The notes below the pieces were generated by a model that saw nothing but the letters and a program-made list of their open reading frames with translations, did no database searches and was not told the DNA's origin. A program made the position numbers and the translations under genes. From Cytophagaceae bacterium (lineage in GTDB: Bacteria; Bacteroidota; Bacteroidia; Cytophagales; Spirosomataceae), in contig CANHGO010000001.1 in NCBI GenBank assembly GCA_947460975.1, positions 1 through 64,000 on the forward strand: a DNA stretch of 64,000 bases, in the 5' to 3' direction. Below, one piece after another: positions 1 to 7,992 of this stretch. Every line of letters starts with the position of its first letter. The first letter of the stretch is position 1.

Positions 1-1410
1 GAAGAATTTGTAACCAAACAATTTACCAATGGCATCGTTGAAGATAATTTTTATAAAACTGTCAAAGATGCAGAGCAAGCTTTAACTGGTGTGTATGATC
101 CCATCAGTAGAAAAGGGGTTTATCGAGAATCATTTGTCGTTTTAGGCGAGTGTTCATCTGATAATATTGAAGAGCAAACGGGTGATAATGGTGACTATGG
201 ATTTCAATTCAAAGCCGTTAGTGATTACCGTTGGTTGCCGGAGAATATATTTATTTGGTCTCGTTGGTATGATTGTTATGCGGGTATTTTTAGAGCTAAT
301 ACATACTTACAAAAGGTACCGACAATTGTCATGGATGAAAACTTGAAAAAACAGTATTTAGCCGAAGCAACTTTTTTACGAGCCCTTTATTATTGGAATT
401 TGGTCATTACTTTTGGAGACGTGCCTTTAGTGAATAAAGTTTTGACACAAAGCGAATACCGTAAACTAGCACGTACGCCGATAGCAGATGTATACAAACA
501 AATAGAAGCGGACCTAAATGCTGCTATACCGAACCTGCCTGTAACTAATAGTAATCCAGTAGGTCGGGTAACAAAAGGTGCTGCATTAGGTATTTTGGGA
601 CGTGTGTATTTATACCAAAATAAATGGCAACAAGCTGCCGATGCATCAAAACAAGTTGTTGATTTAGGTAGATACAGATTGGTTCCCGATTTTATTTCCT
701 TGTTCAACGGAAAAAATGAAAATAGCGTAGAATCTTTAATGGAGTTTCAATCGGTTACATTTGCACCTGCTTATTTTGCAGCAGATAGTAAAAACTCGAT
801 CGCTGCTATGTGGAGCCCTGTTATAGGTTGGGCAAACTGGTACACGCCAAGTAAAGAAACGGTCACTATATTTCCAAAGGGTGATCAACGCAGAAAGTCT
901 ATTTTAGTGGTTGGCGCAGTACCTGCCGATTCTATCGATGTAGATGGCAAAGGGCCAAAACCCTTCCCTAGTGCACCTATGCGCCCTACGCATTTCAACA
1001 ATGCCAACGTTCGTAAATTTTTACCTGAAGGTAAGGATATGAATAACGCTAATTCTTTTGATGTTAATAATCATATCATTCGATATGCTGAAGTTTTACT
1101 CAATCAAGCCGAAGCGTTAAACGAAGTAGGCAAAGGTTCTGAAGCCCTTGTTCCGCTTAATCAAGTTAGAGAAAGAGCAAAAATGCCGGCTGTAACGGAA
1201 ACTAATCAAACAGCATTGCGGACAATTATTCGTCAAGAAAGACGCTTAGAGCTTATGTTTGAGGGACATCGTTTCTTTGACCTGGCTCGTTGGGGAATTG
1301 CGGAAACCGTATTGAAATCAAAAGGTTTTGTTAAAGGTAGAAATGAATTTTTCCCTGTACCCCAAGCTGAATTGGGTGTAATGCCAAATCTGACGCAGTA
1401 CCCTAAATAA
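1..1410 (+). CDS. SusD/RagB-family outer-membrane glycan-binding lipoprotein (5' end outside window)
   Basis: The frame is open from the first base, so the N-terminus, including any lipoprotein signal, lies upstream; a GTG at 91 is internal. SusD proteins sit on the cell surface, bind oligosaccharides and hand them to a SusC TonB-dependent transporter, usually encoded just upstream. What shows the family is the helical TPR-like first half (for example ATFLRALYYWNLVITFGDVP) and the typical C-terminal RagB/SusD region, with RYAEVLLNQAEALNEVG, a RERA segment, ERRLELMFEGHRFFDLARWG and a final FFPVP. The visible 470 codons are most of a usual 500-600 residue protein. A perfect hairpin follows the stop, so this gene probably ends the susCD transcript. 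The ligand cannot be read from the sequence. Confidence in family is very high. Confidence 0.95.
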   Translation, partial: EEFVTKQFTNGIVEDNFYKTVKDAEQALTGVYDPISRKGVYRESFVVLGECSSDNIEEQTGDNGDYGFQFKAVSDYRWLPENIFIWSRWYDCYAGIFRANTYLQKVPTIVMDENLKKQYLAEATFLRALYYWNLVITFGDVPLVNKVLTQSEYRKLARTPIADVYKQIEADLNAAIPNLPVTNSNPVGRVTKGAALGILGRVYLYQNKWQQAADASKQVVDLGRYRLVPDFISLFNGKNENSVESLMEFQSVTFAPAYFAADSKNSIAAMWSPVIGWANWYTPSKETVTIFPKGDQRRKSILVVGAVPADSIDVDGKGPKPFPSAPMRPTHFNNANVRKFLPEGKDMNNANSFDVNNHIIRYAEVLLNQAEALNEVGKGSEALVPLNQVRERAKMPAVTETNQTALRTIIRQERRLELMFEGHRFFDLARWGIAETVLKSKGFVKGRNEFFPVPQAELGVMPNLTQYPK

Positions 1411-1437
1411 TTTATCAAATTATTTAGGTGATAAAAT

Positions 1438-1482
1438 TTAAATGTCGGCTCTAAAACTTAATTGGTTTGAGCCGACATTTAA
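1438..1482 (+). terminator. Perfect 14-bp hairpin after susD
   Basis: Bases 1438-1451 and 1469-1482 are exact reverse complements (core AAATGTCGGCTC / GAGCCGACATTT) around a 17-base loop, 28 bases after the SusD stop. The T-run behind it is weak (AATTTT), so it may act as a terminator or as a 3'-end stabiliser. The rest of the 1411-1672 gap shows no gene. Confidence 0.7.
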
Positions 1483-1672
1483 TTTTAAGGCATATCTAAA
1501 ATCCGATCCAACCCTAACCTGATTCATCCAAAAAAAGAAAAATGGATTAATCAATTCAGGCAACTGAAAATCAATCCTTGATGCGCTTTTACATGTTGCT
1601 TGAATTAAAAATGTGATTTGTTTTATTTATAATAAAGTTAATGCTACATTCAAATCAGCGCATGAAAACTAA

Positions 1673-3442
1673 ATGAAAAGACTTATTCTACTGCATTGCT
1701 TTTTGATGATCGGGTCTTATACCTTCTCTCAATCCATATCCTTCGACTTTCGTGAACGATTGAATGGAAAATCAATTTATCGGAACGGGTATATTGATCA
1801 ACCCTATGTAGTGGTTTTAAATACGAAGGAGTGGCTATGTGTGTTCACAACTGGAGCAGGAGCAGAAGGTTCTGGAGGACAACATATCGTTTCCTCCGTC
1901 TCCCATGACAAAGGAAATACTTGGTCAAAGCCTGTTTCTATTGAAGAGTCATCGGCAGAATCAGCATCATGGGCAATACCCTATAAGACCCATTTTGGTC
2001 GTGTCTATGTATTCTATAATTACAATGGGGATAAAATACATAGGTTGAATTCTATTGAGAATATCAGAGAAGATATGCTTGGTTGGTATTGTTTCAAATA
2101 TTCGGATGACCAGGGTGCAACTTGGTCTAAACGGTATCGATTACCCATAAGAACTACGTTGGTCGACCGTAAAAATGATTGGGCTGGCAAGGTGCAAATT
2201 CTATGGGGAATTGGGAAACCAATTCAAGTAGGTCAAAAAGGAATGATGCTAGCCTTTACCAAACTAGGGAAATATTTGCAAGAGGAAGGGGAAGGTTGGT
2301 TTATGCGATGTGACAATATCAATAGTGAACGTGACCCTGAAAAACTTCATTGGAATAACTTGCCAGAAGGGGATCAAGGTTTACGTAACCCTGATTTTGG
2401 TTCAGTACAAGAAGAGCAAAATATCGTGGAGCTTAGCAATGGGACCTTATACTGCATGTATCGCACTGGGATGGGACACCCTGCTGAATCATATTCTTAT
2501 GATGGAGGGAAAACATGGACTACACCACAAATTCCCACCTATTATACGGGAGAGCTCATTAAGCACCCAAGGGCCTGTCCACGCATTTTCAAAACAAAAA
2601 ATGGGAAATACCTTTTTTGGCATCATGTAAATGGCGGTACTACTTATGAGAATCGCAATCCTGCTTGGATAAGTGGCGGGATCGAGAAGAATGGAAAAAT
2701 TATATGGAGCCAACCAGAAATTTTATTTTATACGCCCGACCTATTAAAGGAAAGAATGAGCTATCCTGACCTTATCGAACAAGACGGAAGGTATTGGATT
2801 ACCGAGACTAACAAAGAGCAAGCTTTGAGTCACGAGATTGATTCTGCTTTTTTCAATCGCTTATGGAATCAGTTAAATATACGTGAGATATCAACCAAGG
2901 GGATTGCTTTAAATGTAACGGGAGATAATTTGATAAACAAGGAATTTAAACTCCTCTCCATTCAGGAGCCTTCGAAAGGGGAAGGTTTCACTGTCAATTT
3001 AGTTGCTAACATAAAAAAGCTGAAAGAAGGGGAAGTGATCTTTGAAAACAGGGATGCAGGTAAAGGTTTTTGGCTTGAAATGTCTGCAAACAACGCCGTT
3101 AAATTTACGATGACTGATGGGGTTAAAACTTCATCATGGACATCGGATACTGGGGTGGTTAAATTATTTGGGTCAACCGAAATTTCTCTTATTGTAGATT
3201 ATCGTTCAAAAGTTATCAGTTATGTAATCAATGGTAAGTTCAACGACGGAGGCAAAGAACGGGTATTCGGATGGGGCCAATTAGACAATACAATGAATGC
3301 GATAGGTACGAATAAGATAAAGATAGGTGACTTAGCAAATGGCGGTGATTTAAGTGCAAAAAATAGTGTGAAGGCATTTCGATTTTACAATCGACCCCTG
3401 ACAATAAGTGAATGTATTGGAAATTATAGGCAAAACCATTGA
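1673..3442 (+). CDS. Secreted sialidase-fold (BNR/Asp-box) protein with C-terminal LamG-like domain
   Basis: The 589-residue protein opens with a signal peptide (about residues 1-20, ending YTFSQ). A six-bladed sialidase-type propeller follows. Asp boxes of the form S-x-D-x-G-x-T-W occur at about residues 77-84 (SHDKGNTW), 144-151 (SDDQGATW) and 275-282 (SYDGGKTW), and YRTGMG near residue 264 resembles the arginine-bearing strand of this fold. From about residue 430 the sequence looks like a concanavalin/LamG-type beta-sandwich, often carbohydrate-binding. It lies between SusD and other exported glycan enzymes, which supports a role in trimming or sensing glycans in the periplasm or outside. 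The substrate is unknown: the family includes true exo-sialidases but also many propellers with other or no activity. Confidence 0.8.
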   Translation: MKRLILLHCFLMIGSYTFSQSISFDFRERLNGKSIYRNGYIDQPYVVVLNTKEWLCVFTTGAGAEGSGGQHIVSSVSHDKGNTWSKPVSIEESSAESASWAIPYKTHFGRVYVFYNYNGDKIHRLNSIENIREDMLGWYCFKYSDDQGATWSKRYRLPIRTTLVDRKNDWAGKVQILWGIGKPIQVGQKGMMLAFTKLGKYLQEEGEGWFMRCDNINSERDPEKLHWNNLPEGDQGLRNPDFGSVQEEQNIVELSNGTLYCMYRTGMGHPAESYSYDGGKTWTTPQIPTYYTGELIKHPRACPRIFKTKNGKYLFWHHVNGGTTYENRNPAWISGGIEKNGKIIWSQPEILFYTPDLLKERMSYPDLIEQDGRYWITETNKEQALSHEIDSAFFNRLWNQLNIREISTKGIALNVTGDNLINKEFKLLSIQEPSKGEGFTVNLVANIKKLKEGEVIFENRDAGKGFWLEMSANNAVKFTMTDGVKTSSWTSDTGVVKLFGSTEISLIVDYRSKVISYVINGKFNDGGKERVFGWGQLDNTMNAIGTNKIKIGDLANGGDLSAKNSVKAFRFYNRPLTISECIGNYRQNH

Positions 3443-3575
3443 ATGATAAAATAAACGAGTCAGTTAAAACCTCATGGATACATGATACAACACTCTTAGC
3501 AAAACCAGATATAAACAAGCCCCAAATGCAATTTATTTTCAATTGTGGCTCCCCTTTTCCTAGAAAGAGACAAAT

Positions 3576-6500
3576 ATGTTAAAAATGAAATTTCAATTTA
3601 CTTGGTTACTTATTGTTTTATTTCTTGCCTCATGCGAGAAAAAAAAACATCTATTTATTAAAATTCCAGCATCTGAATCAGGCCTAAATTTCATAAATAA
3701 AATTGCAGAAAATGAGAAGGAGAATTTTACCGAATTTTCTTACATCTACAATGGTGGAGGCGTGGCTGTGGGCGATATAAATAACGACGGCTTACCTGAC
3801 TTATATTTTTCAGGAAATCAAACGGGAGATAAGCTATTCCTAAATAAAACAGAAAAAAATGGTGAAATAAAGTTTGAGGATATAACGAAAACCGCCCATA
3901 TTCAACAAGGCGGCTGGAGTACTGGTGTAACGATGGCTGACGTGAATGCGGATGGAAAACTTGACATATATGTTTGTAAATCAGGCGTTCATGGGGCAAA
4001 ATCCAGAGAAAATCAATTATACATCAATCAAGGAAATAATACATTTTTAGAACAGGCTAAGGCATATAACCTTGCCGACACGAGCTTTTCAACTCAAGCC
4101 GCATTTTTTGATTTTGATCATGATAATGATCTTGATGTTTTCATCATAACCAGCGAAAACAACACAAAAAATCCGATGGAATTAAAAGAAATATCGGAAT
4201 ATGACCATATGGTTTCGGGAGATAAACTTTACGAAAATCTGGGAAACAATACCTTCAAAGACATTTCAAGGCAAGCTGGAATTTTTCATCAAGGAATGAG
4301 TTTAGGCTTGTCTATTGCAGATTTTAATAACGACGGATGGGAAGATATTTTTGTAGGGAATGATTTTTTAGCCAATGATCTTTTGTATCTCAACAATAAA
4401 AACGGGACATTTTCGCAAACAGCCAATCAATCCATGGCCCATCATGGACAATTTACAATGGGTTCAGATGCTGCCGATATCAATAACGACGGACTTTTAG
4501 ATTTGTTAACCGTAGACATGATGCCATCCGATTATTCGGCGCTCAAAAAAATGGCCAATCCATCGAATAATTATTATTTTGAAAAAAGTAAAACCTTGGG
4601 TTTCCATCCACAATTTATGAGAAATATGCTTTTTCTTAATCAAGGAAATTATGGTCTTAATAAGCTCAATAGTAGTGTTCCGCGATTTTCAGAAATTGGG
4701 CAATTTGCCGACATTCATCAAACTGATTGGAGCTGGTCCCCGCTCATTGCCGATTTCGACAATGATGGCAAAAAAGATATATTTATTAGTAACGGATACC
4801 TTAGAGATATCACCGATTTAGATTTTATAACAGGGAACATAACTTTTGCCGAAAAAAATCAAGGACAAAATGTTAAAAATTACATGAAGGAAAATGCTAA
4901 AAAAATGCCTTCTATATCGAAGAAAAATGTTTTTCATAAAAACATTGGTGACAATTCATTTGAAGATATGAGCAATTTTTGGCTTGAAAACGAACCTTCA
5001 TTATCTAATGGTGCTGCTTACGCAGATCTTGACAATGACGGCGACCTCGATATAGTCGTTAACAACATGAATCAATTGGCTTATATTTATCAAAATCAAT
5101 CAACGAACAACTATTTGTCTGTAAAAATCAATGGCTTAGATCAAAATCAACTGGCAGTTGGTGCAAGGGTAGAACTTTACAGCAATCATACCAAACAAGT
5201 TTTATACCAGAATAGCACAAGAGGCTTTCAATCCTCAAGCACCAATATACTTCATTTTGGATTAGGCCAGGCTACCAAAATCGACTCTGTGTATGTTCGT
5301 TTAGGCAACAAGAAAATTTCGGTAAAGAATCCTAAAATCAATCAACAGTTGACAATTAACCTATCTGATGCTCAGGAGGCAAATGAAATTCCATTTAAAA
5401 CTGAATTTTTATTCTCAGAATCTTTCTTCAAAAACAATTTTAAACACGACGATATTCCATTCACAGATTTTTCTACTGAACCATTGTTGCCACACAAATT
5501 ATCTCAAGAGGGACCAAAACTGACAAAAGGCGACGTCAACGGGGATGGTTTAGATGATTTTTTTGTGGGCGGGGCCTACAAACAAAGTGGCGTATTTTTT
5601 ATTCAAAAGCCCAATGGAGAATTTGAAAAAAAACCACTTCTCAATTCTGTAAAAACCAAAGAGGAAGAAGATACAGATGTAGAATTATTTGATTTTGATA
5701 ACGATAAAGATCTTGACCTATACATTGTCAGTGGTTCGAATGAATATTTTGACGGATCAGCGTTTTATCAAGATAGGCTTTATACAAACGATGGAAAGGG
5801 TAATTTTAAATTATCCTTACTCCTTCCCGAAATCAGAAATGCTGGCTCGGTAGTGGCAATGACCGACTTTGACAAAGATGGAGATCAAGATATATTTAGA
5901 GGTGGTCGGGCTATTCCTACCCAATACCCTAAGCCTGGCATTAGCAGATTGCTTACAGGCAATAATGGTCGTTTTGTTGACAATACAAGTACTATTTGCC
6001 CTGAATTACGAGAAATTGGGATGGTTACAGACGCAATCTGGGTTGATTTAGATAATGATACTTGGAAAGACCTCGTAATAGTAGGAGAATTAATGGAAAT
6101 TTCCATTTTCAAAAACGTAAGGGGGAAACTTCAAAAAAGTGATTTTGGGAAAAAAACCTCGGGTTTTTGGCGATGCGTTAAAGCCCATGATATAGATAAA
6201 GACGGAGATTTAGATTTGATTTTAGGTAATCTAGGAACCAATATCTCGGTCAAAGTTTCCCAAGAAAAGCCTTTTAAAGTTTATGGAGGAGATTTTGATT
6301 CTAATTCAATTTGGGATGCCATATCAACGAATTATTGGGGCGAAGTAGAATATCCGGTTCATGCTTTTGATGATTTACGCCGACAATTACCTTCACTTCG
6401 AAAAAAATTCCAAACATTCTCCTCGTACTCAAACGCCAGTATCTCTGATATTTTATCAGAAAGTGACATTAAAAATTCGATGATTAAGAAAGCGGCAAAC

Positions 6501-6872
6501 TCTCAAAGTTTGGTTTTGATCAATCAAGGCAATTTCAAATTTACGTGGGTAGCTCTTCCGCAAGAAGCTCAATGGGCGCCCGTGAATGATATTTTGGTTA
6601 TAGATATCAATGGGGATGGTCTTGATGACCTTGTAACCCTAGGCAATGATTACGGAATTGAATCTTTTACAGGGCAATACGATGCTTCCTATGGCACTGT
6701 CCTTTTAAATGTTGGGAAAGGTCATTTTAAAAATATATCTTCTAATAAATCGGGATTATGGATACTGGGGGATGCAAAATCAATTATTCCTATAAATAGT
6801 AAGGGGAAAAATAAAAAGTTAATCATAGCCAGAAATAATCAAGATTTACAATTTTATTCGATCAAAAAATAG
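3576..6872 (+). CDS. Large FG-GAP/VCBS repeat lipoprotein with ASPIC/UnbV domain
   Basis: This 1098-residue protein starts with a lipoprotein signal (about residues 1-20; LASC lipobox), so it is probably anchored in the outer membrane. It contains many FG-GAP/VCBS blades with calcium-loop motifs, such as DINNDGLPDLYFSG, DVNADGKLDIYV, DFNNDGWEDIFVGND, DLDNDGDLDIVV and DVNGDGLDDFFVGG, forming two propeller blocks. Between the blocks, at about residues 512-585, is an ASPIC/UnbV-type segment (RGFQSSSTNILHFGLG). Such proteins are common in Bacteroidota near SusC/D genes, but their biochemical role is poorly known; surface adhesion or glycan binding is inferred. A second ATG three codons downstream could be the start without changing the signal peptide. 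Family call is firm, function weak. Confidence 0.88.
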   Translation: MLKMKFQFTWLLIVLFLASCEKKKHLFIKIPASESGLNFINKIAENEKENFTEFSYIYNGGGVAVGDINNDGLPDLYFSGNQTGDKLFLNKTEKNGEIKFEDITKTAHIQQGGWSTGVTMADVNADGKLDIYVCKSGVHGAKSRENQLYINQGNNTFLEQAKAYNLADTSFSTQAAFFDFDHDNDLDVFIITSENNTKNPMELKEISEYDHMVSGDKLYENLGNNTFKDISRQAGIFHQGMSLGLSIADFNNDGWEDIFVGNDFLANDLLYLNNKNGTFSQTANQSMAHHGQFTMGSDAADINNDGLLDLLTVDMMPSDYSALKKMANPSNNYYFEKSKTLGFHPQFMRNMLFLNQGNYGLNKLNSSVPRFSEIGQFADIHQTDWSWSPLIADFDNDGKKDIFISNGYLRDITDLDFITGNITFAEKNQGQNVKNYMKENAKKMPSISKKNVFHKNIGDNSFEDMSNFWLENEPSLSNGAAYADLDNDGDLDIVVNNMNQLAYIYQNQSTNNYLSVKINGLDQNQLAVGARVELYSNHTKQVLYQNSTRGFQSSSTNILHFGLGQATKIDSVYVRLGNKKISVKNPKINQQLTINLSDAQEANEIPFKTEFLFSESFFKNNFKHDDIPFTDFSTEPLLPHKLSQEGPKLTKGDVNGDGLDDFFVGGAYKQSGVFFIQKPNGEFEKKPLLNSVKTKEEEDTDVELFDFDNDKDLDLYIVSGSNEYFDGSAFYQDRLYTNDGKGNFKLSLLLPEIRNAGSVVAMTDFDKDGDQDIFRGGRAIPTQYPKPGISRLLTGNNGRFVDNTSTICPELREIGMVTDAIWVDLDNDTWKDLVIVGELMEISIFKNVRGKLQKSDFGKKTSGFWRCVKAHDIDKDGDLDLILGNLGTNISVKVSQEKPFKVYGGDFDSNSIWDAISTNYWGEVEYPVHAFDDLRRQLPSLRKKFQTFSSYSNASISDILSESDIKNSMIKKAANSQSLVLINQGNFKFTWVALPQEAQWAPVNDILVIDINGDGLDDLVTLGNDYGIESFTGQYDASYGTVLLNVGKGHFKNISSNKSGLWILGDAKSIIPINSKGKNKKLIIARNNQDLQFYSIKK

Positions 6873-6968
6873 AGACTCTTTATTTAGGAATTCTAAATTT
6901 TATCGAGTAAAATAATTTGACTAAACTTGAACTGAAATATCATGCAAACCTTCAATTTTGAAAATAAA

Positions 6969-7964
6969 ATGAGACTATTAATCAAACCATTTTTAATCCT
7001 ATTTATTTTCACAAACCCATTTAGTGTTTACTCACAAGTTCGACCATTAGAAAAGGCTAAGCAGCAAAAAGGATATTTTGTTCCTGTGATCGATGGGGAT
7101 TATGTCCACATCTATGATCCCAAAGGGGATCTATTCACAGGTCCGGACACAAAAGATTTAAAAGCGGGAGAATATTATCCCCTATGGCAAACCAATGATC
7201 ATTGTTTTATAAAAGGGCCAGATAAACGCTGGCATTCCTTCGGGATCACACACCCGGCATCAGCTCTAGGTCAGTCTCGTCATCAGGGTGAATTTGCCTC
7301 TTTCCATGCGGTATCAGACACAAAAACGCTTGAAAGCTCATTCAGGCAGAATTCATGGATTGATAAGCCCAAAGTGCTTACTCCAGCCCAGCGTCCCGGA
7401 GAGGGTAATTCCAACCATGCCCCAACCATTGTCAAACAAAGTGGGCTTTTCAAAATGATCTATGGACCTATCCCTTTTCGAATGGCAATTTCAAAGGATT
7501 TATTTGACTGGAAGCCGCAAGGACCTATTCAGATCAATGAAAAGTATGGCCGCGATCCGAGCTTAATGGTCTGGAAGGATACGTACTATTTAGTTTATTG
7601 CTCCGGTAACGTCGTTAAGGCGTCCACATCCAAAGACTTGAAGAACTGGTCAGAACCGGTAGAAATTTACAAAGGGGACGTTGAATCATTCCAATGCGAG
7701 TCACCAACCATTGTACCATATGACGGTAAATTTTATCTTTTCTGGTGCCTTTGGGACACCGCTAATAAAAATGGTAACGGATATGATGAGCGTTCATTTG
7801 TGTATGGTTCTGATAATCCCCTTGATTTCCATGGGAGCCCATTACTTACGGAACTAGCTACTCATGCACCGGAAATATTTCAAGGAGAGGATAAACAGTG
7901 GTATATTTCGAGTGCTCAATATCCTAACAGGGGGGTAAATGTCGCCCGCTTATCCTGGAAATGA
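6969..7964 (+). CDS. Secreted GH43/GH32-like five-bladed beta-propeller glycosidase
   Basis: The preferred start is the ATG at 6969 because it puts the signal peptide (MRLLIKPFLILFIF...VYSQ) at the N-terminus; the upstream ATG at 6942 would add nine residues before it. The mature part of about 310 residues repeats the blade pattern of clan GH-F/J propellers: GRDPSLMVWKDTYYLVYCSG, CESPTIVPYDGKFYLFWCLW and HAPEIFQGEDKQWYISS. The aspartate in the RDPS motif and the glutamates in CESP and APEI are candidates for the acidic triad. Its neighbours are an FG-GAP lipoprotein and a PQQ-type sugar dehydrogenase, all on the same strand. Bond specificity (arabinosyl, xylosyl, fructosyl or other) cannot be assigned. 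Confidence 0.75.
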   Translation: MRLLIKPFLILFIFTNPFSVYSQVRPLEKAKQQKGYFVPVIDGDYVHIYDPKGDLFTGPDTKDLKAGEYYPLWQTNDHCFIKGPDKRWHSFGITHPASALGQSRHQGEFASFHAVSDTKTLESSFRQNSWIDKPKVLTPAQRPGEGNSNHAPTIVKQSGLFKMIYGPIPFRMAISKDLFDWKPQGPIQINEKYGRDPSLMVWKDTYYLVYCSGNVVKASTSKDLKNWSEPVEIYKGDVESFQCESPTIVPYDGKFYLFWCLWDTANKNGNGYDERSFVYGSDNPLDFHGSPLLTELATHAPEIFQGEDKQWYISSAQYPNRGVNVARLSWK

Positions 7965-7992
7965 TTGTAATGATTAGTTTAATTCGACTCAC

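Noticed and set aside
6886-6900. Short palindrome (TTTAGGAATTCTAAA) after the FG-GAP gene
   Set aside because: Fifteen bases of AT-rich symmetry are expected by chance in this composition, with no hairpin loop or T-tract.
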